A stretch of 24,688 nt of DNA from an uncultured Alphaproteobacteria bacterium (GCA_937901165.1 CALCGS010000088.1:1-24688), one strand, 5' to 3'; shown: positions 7,173-14,984, numbered from the stretch's first letter. Made by a program: numbers and translations. Notes: generated by a model not told the origin, from the sequence alone.

Positions 7173-9260
7173 ATGACAGAAGTGGATACCGATGTAATGT
7201 TTAAAATAATAAAAAAACAAAATGGTGAGGCTGTCGCCAAGGTTTTGCGTGATAATATATTATTAGATATTCCAAATCTTGCACATATTTTAGAATTTGC
7301 TGGTAATGACCCAGAGAAAATAGAAGCATTGGTACCTGCTATTCGTGAAGTTTATAAAAAACAACAAGCATCGGTATATAAAACAGATAAAGACCCTATA
7401 AAATTATTAGATGATGCTGGGTATAATGCATTTGTTGTAAAAACACAAGAAGATAAAAATTCGATTGAAAAATATTATAGAACGGACGAAAAATTATGTA
7501 CTTTTCGTGATCCGGCACGTCATAAAAATTATTATATTATTCATGCTGTTAAAAAGAATGTAGACGACATCAAACCATCTGAACATCCAGAACGCGAGGA
7601 TGAATATGGAACATCGGTTATATCAATCCAGGTTGCAAAAGGTGGTGGTTTTATATCAATAAAAAATCGTTATAATCATACAGTAAATGACCCAGATAAT
7701 ACTTTTAATTCCAATCCAGATAATATTATTCCTGGTTTGTTAAATGCATTAAAAGAATATTTTCATGTAGATTTTAATATATCAAATGTTCCGTTGCCTA
7801 GTAATTATCGTATGGTTAATGACCAGTTTGTGTATTTTAATTACGAAATAGAAAATGTGTATTTTGGACCTGATTATTATTTTTTTGGTAGCATGATTAC
7901 AAAATTAAACAAAGATTATGAAATCATGTTGGATTATTTTGTATTAAATACAAAAACAGGTGATGTTAAAGCCATTGTTGAATCAGAAAAAGGAACCGCA
8001 AAAATTATACAAAGTTTGTTTAAGGGTAAGAATGATTTGAAGAAAATTAAAGTTAGTATCAACCCAAACAACAAGCAAGAGCGTATAATTTCTGTTAATG
8101 ATGTTCATGTATTAAGTGTTGAAAACGGCATTATAACAGAATTGAATTTACAAGATGTAAAACAGATTGGTGATAATTTCTTGAAATATAATGAGAATAT
8201 TAGAAATGTTTATGCACCGAAGTTAGAATATGTTGGTGATTGTTTTTTACAGTGTAATAAAGAATTAACAGAATTGGATTTTCCGTCTTTAAAGATTATT
8301 AGTAAGAGTTTTGTATCGCGTAATGAAAAAATTTCTAAATTTTTTGCCCCATTTTTAGAACGGGTTGGTGAAAGTTCTTTGAGTTTTAATAAAGGCTTAA
8401 CAGAATTAAGTTTGCCGACATTAAAGGAAGTTGATAGTTTTTTTCTATCATGTAATGAAAAAATTGCCAAATTTAATGCTCCGTGTTTAGAATATGTTAT
8501 GGATGGTTTTTTACATGATAATAAAGAATTAACAGAATTGAAGTTGCCAGCGTTAAAGAGTGTTGGTTATGGTTTTTTATGTGATAATAAAGTATTAACA
8601 AAATTTGATGCCCCACATTTAGAACAAATTGGTGGATGTTTTTTATCTACTAATGAAGGATTAACAGAACTGAAATTACCGAATGTAGAACAGATTGCTG
8701 ATAGATTCTTGGGTTTTAATAAAAAACTTAAACAACTTTTTGTACCCAGGTTAAAATATGTAGGTGATTGTTTTTTGTGTGCTAATGAAGGCTTAACAGA
8801 ATTAAATTTGCCATCTTTGAAGAAAGTTGTTGATTTTTTTGTGAAAGATAATGAACAAATTTCTGTATTTATTGCTCCATGTTTAGAACAGGTTGGCGAG
8901 AGTTTTTTGCGTAATAATAAAGGATTAATAGAATTGGATTTACCGTCTTTAAAGGTTGTTGGTCATATGTTTATATCACAAAATAAACAAATTTCTAAAT
9001 TTAATGCCAAAAATTTAAAACAGATAGGTGATGGTTTTTTATATAATAATAAATGCTTAACAGAATTAAATTTGCCGTCTTTAAAGGATGTTGATAAATG
9101 TTTTAACTTAGAAGATAAACCAAATTTACAAAAAGCAAATGTGGGATTTTTGACTAAAAAACAAATAGCTTTGATTCTTGCGAACAATAAAATCGAAAAG
9201 AATCTTAAAAATACAGTTAGTGTTATGTGTAATGCATCATTAGATACATACCATGAATAA
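7173..9260 (+). CDS. Leucine-rich-repeat protein with unknown N-terminal region, 695 aa
   Basis: Residues 321-644 are a solenoid of fourteen 22-residue units plus one partial unit, of the BspA-like (LRR_5) kind. Two unit types mostly alternate: LTELNLPSLKxV followed by FLxxN, and ISKFxAPxLExVG followed by FLxxNKG, so the true period is 44 residues. Residues 1-320 are not repetitive; they contain a block with KNRYNHTVNDPDNTF and DNIIPGL (about 164-189) which I believe recurs in gut-bacterial LRR proteins, though this is memory and unchecked. The last 50 residues are a mixed tail (LTKKQIALILANNKI). There is no signal peptide, membrane segment or sorting motif, so the protein is cytosolic or exported by a non-Sec route. 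The gene has its own promoter and lies between tRNA genes, which suggests accessory content. Function unknown; binding of a protein or host ligand is a guess. Confidence 0.85.
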   Translation: MTEVDTDVMFKIIKKQNGEAVAKVLRDNILLDIPNLAHILEFAGNDPEKIEALVPAIREVYKKQQASVYKTDKDPIKLLDDAGYNAFVVKTQEDKNSIEKYYRTDEKLCTFRDPARHKNYYIIHAVKKNVDDIKPSEHPEREDEYGTSVISIQVAKGGGFISIKNRYNHTVNDPDNTFNSNPDNIIPGLLNALKEYFHVDFNISNVPLPSNYRMVNDQFVYFNYEIENVYFGPDYYFFGSMITKLNKDYEIMLDYFVLNTKTGDVKAIVESEKGTAKIIQSLFKGKNDLKKIKVSINPNNKQERIISVNDVHVLSVENGIITELNLQDVKQIGDNFLKYNENIRNVYAPKLEYVGDCFLQCNKELTELDFPSLKIISKSFVSRNEKISKFFAPFLERVGESSLSFNKGLTELSLPTLKEVDSFFLSCNEKIAKFNAPCLEYVMDGFLHDNKELTELKLPALKSVGYGFLCDNKVLTKFDAPHLEQIGGCFLSTNEGLTELKLPNVEQIADRFLGFNKKLKQLFVPRLKYVGDCFLCANEGLTELNLPSLKKVVDFFVKDNEQISVFIAPCLEQVGESFLRNNKGLIELDLPSLKVVGHMFISQNKQISKFNAKNLKQIGDGFLYNNKCLTELNLPSLKDVDKCFNLEDKPNLQKANVGFLTKKQIALILANNKIEKNLKNTVSVMCNASLDTYHE
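8133..9104 (+). repeat. Tandem LRR-coding repeat, 66-bp unit, 132-bp higher-order period
   Basis: The codons for TTAACAGAATT recur at 132-base intervals (for example 8265 and 8397), matching alternating pairs of 22-residue LRR units. About 7.4 pairs are present. The copies differ at many positions, so they are diverged and not a recent expansion. Confidence 0.85.
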
Positions 9261-9298
9261 ATATTTGTAAAATAATTTGTTTGTTTTTATAAAAAAAC

Positions 9299-9326
9299 TT
9301 GACATTTTTGATATTTGTGTTATCTT
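9299..9326 (+). promoter_or_regulatory. Promoter of the 9361 gene
   Basis: A consensus TTGACA (9299-9304), 16 bases, and TATCTT (9321-9326). The ribosome site AAAAAGGA at 9347-9354 precedes the ATG at 9361. Confidence 0.55.
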
Positions 9327-9360
9327 CTTGGTTTGTTAGTTTTAATAAAAAGGATTTTGT

Positions 9361-9792
9361 ATGGATTATTTTGATTGGTTTACAAAAAAGGCTAATAAGG
9401 TCAATCCTTTGGATTCAGATCCTTATTTTTTAGCGTTGCAGGGTAAATATGATGGCGATAAAAAGGTTATTATTTGTTGTGCGAAAAGACCTGTTGTTGC
9501 TAAAACAGATAAGTATGACGAATATAAATTTGATGTAGATGTTAGATTAAGTCGTGTTACAAAGACTATTTCTTTGCGTTGTCGTTGTAAAAACGGAAGA
9601 AATATTTGGATGGCTGGATTTGGTGGGGTATTTGATGTAAAAAATTCAGGTTATGTGACTGTGGTTTCCCCAGTTGAAAAAGTACAAAATATGATTAAAG
9701 GAAAAAAAGAACCTGAAATAGTTAAGCATGAAAACAATGAAAAAGATGATTTGTTGATTGCATTACAAAAAAAGTTTCAAAGACAATATTAA
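9361..9792 (+). CDS. Hypothetical protein, 143 aa
   Basis: I do not recognise this protein. It has no signal peptide or membrane segment. The middle (about residues 24-105) reads as alternating beta strands with a basic, cysteine-bearing strand (SLRCRCKNGR), and the end (about 112-143) is a charged helix rich in Lys and Glu. The start ATG has a good AAGGA site, its own consensus promoter, and its own terminator immediately after the stop, so it is a single-gene unit. It lies between the LRR gene and tRNA-Thr in an accessory-looking block. No function can be assigned. Confidence 0.75.
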   Translation: MDYFDWFTKKANKVNPLDSDPYFLALQGKYDGDKKVIICCAKRPVVAKTDKYDEYKFDVDVRLSRVTKTISLRCRCKNGRNIWMAGFGGVFDVKNSGYVTVVSPVEKVQNMIKGKKEPEIVKHENNEKDDLLIALQKKFQRQY

Positions 9793-9824
9793 AAAAAGGC
9801 TTGCAAATTTGTAAGCCTTTTTTT
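9793..9824 (+). terminator. Intrinsic terminator after the 9361 gene
   Basis: AGGCTTGC and GTAAGCCT pair (one G-U) around a short AT loop, flanked by an A run before and seven T after, directly behind the stop codon. Confidence 0.8.
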
Positions 9825-9828
9825 GATA

Positions 9829-9856
9829 TTGATTTTTTTACTTTATTGGTTATAAT
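9829..9856 (+). promoter_or_regulatory. tRNA-Thr promoter
   Basis: TTGATT (9829-9834), 16 bases, TATAAT (9851-9856), 17 nt before the mature tRNA. Confidence 0.5.
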
Positions 9857-9873
9857 TATTTTGTTTTGAAGTT

Positions 9874-9947
9874 GCCCTAATAGTCTAGTGGTAAAACACG
9901 TCCTTGGTAAGGACGAGTCGCAAGTCCGATTCTTGCTTAGGGCACCA
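9874..9947 (+). tRNA. tRNA-Thr(GGT)
   Basis: The 74-nt gene has encoded CCA, a perfect 7-bp acceptor stem GCCCTAA/TTAGGGC, an anticodon stem CGTCC/GGACG with loop TTGGTAA (anticodon GGT), and a perfect T stem GCAAG/CTTGC. G1-C72 and C2-G71 fit threonine identity. Three oddities: the T loop reads TCCGATT (C55 in place of U55), the D stem GTCT/AAAC has a C-A mismatch at 12-23, and the variable loop is four bases (AGTC). It has its own promoter. The acceptor and T stems are intact, so it is probably functional. Confidence 0.88.
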
Positions 9948-9951
9948 TTAA

Positions 9952-10080
9952 AGAATTGGGGATTTTTTAGATATTAAAATTTACAATAATTCTGATGGTG
10001 TCTTAAACGATTATGAAAAGGATGCTTGTGAAGTTTTAGAAAGATTAAAAAAATATATTGAAAGTAAAAAATCTGAATAA
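9952..10080 (+). pseudogene. Orphan 43-codon reading frame, likely 3' remnant of a gene
   Basis: Directly after the tRNA-Thr CCA there is a frame that stays open from 9952 to a TAA at 10080 and reads like real protein: a short acidic start, then DYEKDACEVLERLKKYI, an amphipathic helix. It has no ATG, GTG or TTG in frame; only ATT codons could serve (9955), behind a weak ATTGGGG. It ends just before a terminator. The likeliest reading is the C-terminal remnant of a gene cut at the tRNA, as happens when an element inserts or leaves there. A small protein with a non-standard start is the alternative. Confidence 0.4.
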
Positions 10081-10105
10081 AAAAACACCCGATTGGGTGT
10101 TTTTT
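10080..10105. terminator. Bidirectional terminator between the remnant and the SemiSWEET gene
   Basis: AAAAAACACCC, loop GATT, GGGTGTTTTTT: an 11-bp perfect stem with A and T runs on both sides, so it can work in both directions. It overlaps the stop codon of the leftward gene. Confidence 0.85.
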
Positions 10106-10385
10106 ATTTCTTTCGTTTTGGTTGGTTGTTTGTTTTTATTATCATATATAATATTATCGAATTGAATACTAATGTTATAGAATTAAAAAATATGATTTGA
10201 ATAGATTGTAAATACACCCCATATAGTATCCAACATATTAAACCAATACAATATATTATGTACATACTGAGTGATAAACCAGATACATCACGCGTTATTA
10301 TGGATTTTATCGCCTGGGGTAAAAAGGCAATCGCAGTGCATGCACCAGAAATATAACCAAATAATTCACCTAGGATTGTGTTCAT
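10104..10385 (-). CDS. SemiSWEET-type PQ-loop small sugar transporter
   Basis: The 93-residue product is a three-helix membrane protein with the SemiSWEET signature: a first helix ending in FLPQAIK (the PQ motif), the loop TRDVSGLSLSMY, a second helix with WILYGVYL, and a third helix IIFFNSITLVFNSIILYMI, ending in a basic tail. SemiSWEETs dimerise to carry sugars across the inner membrane. I choose ATG 10385 because AAGGAA lies 8 nt upstream; the ORF could extend ten codons further without a ribosome site. It stands alone with its own promoter. The substrate cannot be read from the sequence. Confidence 0.8.
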   Translation of the reverse strand: MNTILGELFGYISGACTAIAFLPQAIKSIITRDVSGLSLSMYIIYCIGLICWILYGVYLQSIQIIFFNSITLVFNSIILYMIIKTNNQPKRKK

Positions 10386-10405
10386 TTTTAAGTTCCTTGG
10401 TGTGT

Positions 10406-10434
10406 ATGCTAACAAAAGTGATTTTTTATTTCAA
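10406..10434 (-). promoter_or_regulatory. Promoter of the SemiSWEET gene
   Basis: On the minus strand TTGAAA (10434-10429), 17 bases, TAGCAT (10411-10406), 21 nt before the ATG. Confidence 0.45.
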
Positions 10435-10476
10435 TGATGTTTATTTATATTTTTTGTTTTTTATTAAATTTTGTGC

Positions 10477-10506
10477 TTGACTTATTTTTTATAGATTAGT
10501 TATTGC
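10477..10506 (+). promoter_or_regulatory. Candidate aspS promoter
   Basis: TTGACT (10477-10482) is a good -35; the best -10 at 18 bases is TATTGC (10501-10506), a weak match. The 336-base gap 10386-10721 holds this, the SemiSWEET promoter and the T-box-like leader, and no gene. Confidence 0.35.
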
Positions 10507-10550
10507 ATTATGTGTTTTTTAAGATTAAAATAAGGTTGTTGTTTTTAATG

Positions 10551-10641
10551 TGATGATGCGTCCGACAATCGCGGAATATTAAATTCAATATCAAAATAAG
10601 ATATAAAACAGGGTGGCACCGCGCAGTTTTTTGCGCCCCTG
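10551..10641 (+). promoter_or_regulatory. T-box-like tRNA-sensing leader of aspS
   Basis: The stretch 10610-10623 matches the T-box consensus AGGGTGGNACCGCG exactly. It folds as the canonical antiterminator: CAGGG (10609-10613) with CCCTG (10637-10641), a 7-base bulge TGGCACC (10614-10620), and GCGC (10621-10624) with GCGC (10633-10636). The bulge bases TGGC would pair with a tRNA 3' end GCCA, that is a G73 tRNA such as tRNA-Asp or tRNA-Asn, which is what AspRS charges. Just upstream TGCG (10557-10560) pairs with CGCG (10570-10573) around a nine-base loop holding GAC (10564-10566), an Asp codon, like a very short specifier hairpin. CGCGG (10570-10574) could instead pair with CCGCG (10619-10623), three bases before TTTTTT, giving an exclusive off-state. 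The antiterminator is seen directly; the specifier and off-state are inference. Stem I as known in Firmicutes is absent. Confidence 0.7.
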
Positions 10642-10721
10642 GGAATAATGAATTTTAATAATTAAAAGGTGCTGAAAACAAATTTTTTGAATTTTGCACT
10701 TATAAATAAAAAGGTGAAAAA

Positions 10722-12476
10722 ATGCTGACTTTGAAATCAAAGTATAGAACACATACTTGCGGTGAATTAAACAAAAGTAATGTTGGGCAAGATGTTATTT
10801 TATCTGGATGGGTACATCGTAAACGCGATCATGGTTCTTTGTTGTTTGTTGATTTGCGTGATAATTACGGTGTGACACAATGTGTTTTTGATGGTGGTGA
10901 TGAATTTGCTGCACAAATTAGACCTGAATCTGTTATAAAAATTCAGGGGGTTGTTGTTGCCCGCGATGCAGAGGCTGTTAATGATAAAATCCCAACAGGA
11001 CAAATCGAAGTTAAAGCACAAAATTGTGAAATTCTTACTAATGCGGATATTTTGCCTTTCCAAGTGTTTGGTGATGATGGGTCTGTGTCCGAAGATTTAA
11101 GATTGAAATATCGTTATGTCGATTTGCGTCGTGATTCTTTGCATAACAATATTTTATTCAGAAATAAAGTTATGAAATATATTCGTGATAAAATGTGGGA
11201 TATGGGATTTTCTGAATTCCAAACACCTATATTGACGGTTTCAAGTCCAGAAGGTGCACGCGATTATATCGTTCCATCACGTAATCATCATGGTATGTTT
11301 TATGCGTTGCCACAGGCACCACAACAATTCAAACAATTAATTCAAGTTGCCGGATTTGATAGATATTTCCAAATTGCACCTTGTTTCCGCGATGAAGATT
11401 TGCGTGCGGATAGATTGTTGGAATTTTATCAATTAGATATTGAAATGTCTTTTGTTGATTTACAAGATGTTCAGGCTGTGGGTAATGAATTGATGCCAGA
11501 AATGATTAGACATTTTGTGCCAAATGCAAAAATATGTCCGGAAATTCCACATATACCGTATGATGAAGCAATGTTGAAATATGGTTCTGATAAACCTGAT
11601 TTGCGTAATCCTATTGTTATTTCTGATGTAACTGATGTTTTCAAAAATTCTGATTTTGGTGTGTTTGCAAATGCTATTGAAAATGGGGCGGTCGTGCGTG
11701 CGATACCGGCACCAAACAGTTCAGATAAACCACGTTCTTGGTTTGATAAATTGGGTGAATATGCCGTTAAAGAATTAGGATTGGGTGGATTGGGTTATAT
11801 CGTTTTTGCAGATGAAGCAAAAGGTCCTGTGGCAAAGAAATTAGATGCAGAGCGTGTTGAAAAATTACATAAAATTGCAGGCGATAAATCTTCGGTATTC
11901 TTTGTGTGTGATATGCCAGAAAACGCTGCCAAGGCCGCTGGAAAATTACGTTTGAAATTGGGTGAAGATTTGAATTTGATTGATAAAAACGAATTTAGAT
12001 TCTGTTGGATTGAGGAATTCCCAATGTATGAATTAAATGAAGAAACAGGTCAAATCGATTTTGGTCATAATCCGTTTAGTTTGCCACGTGGTGAATTAGA
12101 TGGTGATCCTTTGAAAATAAAGGCAAATCAATTTGATATGGTGTTAAATGGTTCTGAAATTTGCAGTGGTGGATTGCGTAATTATAATCCTGAAATTATG
12201 GTTAAAGCATTTGCTATTGCTGGATATGGTGAAGATGTTGTAAAAGAAAAATTTGGTGGTATGTACACTGCGTTTCAGTATGGTGTTCCACCACATGGTG
12301 GTTGTGCGTTCGGTTTGGACAGATTGGTTCAAATTATGTTGGGTGCAGAAAATTTACGTGAAGTTGTTTTGTTCCCAACAAATCAACGCGGTCAAGATTT
12401 GATGTTGGGTGCACCACGTGAAGTTACAGAACAACAATTACGTGAAGTTCATATTCAAGTTAGAAAGAAAAACTAA
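10722..12476 (+). CDS. aspS: Aspartyl-tRNA synthetase, probably non-discriminating
   Basis: AspRS charges tRNA-Asp. The 584-residue bacterial type is complete: an N-terminal OB-fold anticodon domain (GWVHRKRDHGSLLFVDLRD), class II motif 2 around CFRDEDLRADR, the bacterial GAD insertion, the FGHNPFS motif, and motif 3 at GCAFGLDRLVQIMLG. His37 in RKRDHGS is the residue found in non-discriminating AspRS (discriminating enzymes such as E. coli have Leu), so it probably also makes Asp-tRNA-Asn for the GatCAB amidotransferase; that gene is not in the window. ATG 10722 has AAGGTG 5 nt upstream; CACTT (10697-10701) could pair with that AGGTG (10712-10716) and partly hide it. Monocistronic, with a T-box-like leader and its own terminator. 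Confidence 0.97.
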   Translation: MLTLKSKYRTHTCGELNKSNVGQDVILSGWVHRKRDHGSLLFVDLRDNYGVTQCVFDGGDEFAAQIRPESVIKIQGVVVARDAEAVNDKIPTGQIEVKAQNCEILTNADILPFQVFGDDGSVSEDLRLKYRYVDLRRDSLHNNILFRNKVMKYIRDKMWDMGFSEFQTPILTVSSPEGARDYIVPSRNHHGMFYALPQAPQQFKQLIQVAGFDRYFQIAPCFRDEDLRADRLLEFYQLDIEMSFVDLQDVQAVGNELMPEMIRHFVPNAKICPEIPHIPYDEAMLKYGSDKPDLRNPIVISDVTDVFKNSDFGVFANAIENGAVVRAIPAPNSSDKPRSWFDKLGEYAVKELGLGGLGYIVFADEAKGPVAKKLDAERVEKLHKIAGDKSSVFFVCDMPENAAKAAGKLRLKLGEDLNLIDKNEFRFCWIEEFPMYELNEETGQIDFGHNPFSLPRGELDGDPLKIKANQFDMVLNGSEICSGGLRNYNPEIMVKAFAIAGYGEDVVKEKFGGMYTAFQYGVPPHGGCAFGLDRLVQIMLGAENLREVVLFPTNQRGQDLMLGAPREVTEQQLREVHIQVRKKN

Positions 12477-12481
12477 ATATA

Positions 12482-12506
12482 AAAGCCCCTTTTAATAAGG
12501 GGCTTT
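12482..12506. terminator. Bidirectional terminator between aspS and the asmA-like gene
   Basis: AAAGCCCCTT, loop TTAAT, AAGGGGCTTT: a perfect 10-bp stem placed directly behind both convergent stop codons. Confidence 0.88.
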
Positions 12507-12509
12507 GTT

Positions 12510-14984
12510 TTAGAATTTGTCGTGTGTTCGAATAAATGCACGCATAAATCCAGAATCAAAATTTTGCATTATTTCTGTTAATGAATATTTACGTGCACCA
12601 TTTGGTGAAATCAATAATTCTATGTTTGATGGATTGGTTGATGTGCCACGCATTACAAATGTAAATATTCCGGACATTTGTTTGTCTTCAATATTTATTT
12701 TACCAACGCCGTCAACATGTGGCATAGATATTGTTAATGGACGTGATGTTATAAAATTGCCGTTGTCATAAAATCCATTTATCTTTATTTTTTTTATTCT
12801 GGTGTCGCCACGTTCAAGTGCGTCAGATATTGCATATTCTGCATTTAAGCCGGTTATGTTGTCGGCGTTGGAATAAAATTTATCAAACCCAAATCCAGAA
12901 ATTATTCCGCCTTCAAATGTTAAATCAACATCGCCAGATAAATTATAAAGCAAATCATTTGCAGTTTGTCCGTTTGTTTTTAATGATATTTCTGCGGTTA
13001 TGATGCTGTCTGTTATGTTTAATGGAGATGGATAATTTAACAGTGGTTCTTGCATTTTATATTTGTTTAATTGTAATGATATATCGTATTCGTTTTTGTT
13101 TTTTTCTATTATTAATAATGCGTTTCCTAAATCATTGTCTGAAATAGAAAATACTTGGTGTGATGGTTTAAGTGAATAAACAAAATTAGAATATGTTTTT
13201 TCTTTATAAATCATTTTATCAGCAGACAAAGATATTGTTGTTGGTATTTGAAATAATGTCGCAATTGGATGATTGCTTAAAAATTTTTCTTGTTCAAAAT
13301 TATCAAAATATTCAGAATTGATTAAATTGTTTATATTTAATTCATTTGTTTTTAATGTAAATCCGTTTTTGTTTCTGGACCCAGAAAATACCATGCCGGA
13401 TATAATAATGTTTAAGTTGTCAATATTATCGTTGTTATATGTTCCAGATATTATGTATGGTAAATCACGAATATAGTTGAAATTAATGTTTGGAAACCAA
13501 TCTTTGATGTTATCGCCGGTTATGTAAAATTGTTTGTCTTGGGATGAAAATGTCCATTTTTTATCGTATGGTAAAAATGTTTTTTTATTTGATTCAAGTG
13601 TATAACTGCCAAGGCTGGATAACATAAATTTTGGAACAAATTTTAAATCAATGTTTAAATCTTGTAATGTTGAATTTTGTGCAAATGTATATTCTATTTT
13701 TGTTTCTTTTGGGGTTATGTATATTGTACCGGATTGGTTTTCAAATGAAAATTCTATTTTTCCTGTTTTTCCAAATTTGGATACTATGGTTTGTATTTTT
13801 TCAAGTGGTGGCATTTGTGAACGTGATGATGCGCTTATTTCGTATTTGCCGTTTTGAACAATTATTGAACCAGTGATATCGCCATAAGAATATTTTTCAC
13901 ATTTCCAATTTTGTATGTTGCCACTGAATAAACATGTTGTTGGTTCGGAATAATCAAAAAATGTTATTTCTGTATTTTCGAGTCCTTGTTTTGTTATTGT
14001 CCCACCCGATAATGCCAGATTGTCTGTTTCTATTTTTTCAATTTTTATTTTGTCGCCCAGACCAGATGCAATCAATAATAAATGATGTTCTGTTTTGTCA
14101 TCAATTTTCATATTGCCATATAAATCTATATTAAAATCTGTGTTATAAAATAATTTGTTTGTATCTTTCAGAAAAGACAAATCATAATTCACGTTTGTTG
14201 ATTTTAATTCTATGTATTTGTGGCCGTCGGGGGATAGTTTTATGTTGCCATAAAAATTATTTGCAGTTATTTCTGAAAAATTAAAACCGTATGCACCATC
14301 CCAATCGAAATTCATACTTAAATCGATTGTTTCTTTGATTTCTGGTTCGGTAAATTCAAACCATTCATTTATTTTGTTTGTTTTTATTTTTAATGTTCCA
14401 TTTGCAGTACCATCTGGATATAAAAGTCCGGTTATTATCAAGTTATTATTATTGTTTTTTATGGTGAATTCATTATTTGTAAAATCTATGTCGTATTTGT
14501 GTTGGTTCGTTCTGATTTGGCCAGAAAAGTTTTTGTTGTTCAATGTGCCACGAATAATTTTATAATCTTTATCAATGAATTTTATATTTGAATTATAGAT
14601 GTGTATGTTATGACTTGTGTTGTATGGGTGCAGATTGGTTATAGATAAATTTGCATTTGTGATTTCTAGGTTATTATTTAATGTTGCGTTTGCGACATTA
14701 AAAATATATTTAGTTGGTATCGAAAATGATATTTTGCCAATTTTTCCATTTGGAACAGTTATGTTGTTTGCAACAATTGTTGGATGACCAATCAGACTTA
14801 TGCGTATGTCGCCATTGATTTTTGTTTCAATGCCAGTTTGTTCTGTAATTATATTTTCAAAATGTGATTTGTATTTGTTTATGTTGAGAATAGGCGGAAT
14901 TACGATAAATGACATTATCGCCAAAGAAAATAATACTATAAATAACCAAATAACAGTATGTAGATTGATATGTGGTTTTTTCAT
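12510..14984 (-). CDS. AsmA-family envelope protein
   Basis: The 824-residue protein has one N-terminal membrane anchor (about residues 13-33, ending IVIPPILNINKYK, typical of AsmA) followed by a long periplasmic domain of alternating beta strands. Near the C-terminus it has the AsmA-type stretch ITAEISLKTNGQTANDLLYNLSGDVDL and FEGGIISGFGFDKF. AsmA-family members are thought to form grooved beta bridges that carry phospholipid between inner and outer membrane. It is rich in Asn, Ile and Lys, in line with the AT-rich genome. The start ATG 14984 follows AAAGAGA. The gene is divergent from uvrB and is a single-gene unit with its own terminator. Which AsmA paralogue (AsmA, TamB, YhdP and so on) it matches is not clear; size and ends fit AsmA best. 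Confidence 0.8.
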   Translation of the reverse strand: MKKPHINLHTVIWLFIVLFSLAIMSFIVIPPILNINKYKSHFENIITEQTGIETKINGDIRISLIGHPTIVANNITVPNGKIGKISFSIPTKYIFNVANATLNNNLEITNANLSITNLHPYNTSHNIHIYNSNIKFIDKDYKIIRGTLNNKNFSGQIRTNQHKYDIDFTNNEFTIKNNNNNLIITGLLYPDGTANGTLKIKTNKINEWFEFTEPEIKETIDLSMNFDWDGAYGFNFSEITANNFYGNIKLSPDGHKYIELKSTNVNYDLSFLKDTNKLFYNTDFNIDLYGNMKIDDKTEHHLLLIASGLGDKIKIEKIETDNLALSGGTITKQGLENTEITFFDYSEPTTCLFSGNIQNWKCEKYSYGDITGSIIVQNGKYEISASSRSQMPPLEKIQTIVSKFGKTGKIEFSFENQSGTIYITPKETKIEYTFAQNSTLQDLNIDLKFVPKFMLSSLGSYTLESNKKTFLPYDKKWTFSSQDKQFYITGDNIKDWFPNINFNYIRDLPYIISGTYNNDNIDNLNIIISGMVFSGSRNKNGFTLKTNELNINNLINSEYFDNFEQEKFLSNHPIATLFQIPTTISLSADKMIYKEKTYSNFVYSLKPSHQVFSISDNDLGNALLIIEKNKNEYDISLQLNKYKMQEPLLNYPSPLNITDSIITAEISLKTNGQTANDLLYNLSGDVDLTFEGGIISGFGFDKFYSNADNITGLNAEYAISDALERGDTRIKKIKINGFYDNGNFITSRPLTISMPHVDGVGKINIEDKQMSGIFTFVMRGTSTNPSNIELLISPNGARKYSLTEIMQNFDSGFMRAFIRTHDKF

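Noticed and set aside
8133..9104. The regular 132-bp repeats as a CRISPR-like or mobile repeat array
   Set aside because: The period is an exact multiple of 22 codons inside one frame and the copies vary at coding-silent and coding sites, so they are LRR units.
10668..10673. GGTGCT as the 3' arm of a T-box terminator with GGCACC (10615-10620)
   Set aside because: It pairs with the bulge (5 pairs plus one G-U), but no T run follows the second arm, so it is not a convincing intrinsic terminator; it may still be an alternative pairing.
10687..10728. Small ORF TTG...TGA overlapping the aspS start, as a leader peptide
   Set aside because: Only 13 codons, no run of Asp codons, and a TTG start with no convincing ribosome site at the right distance; likely chance.
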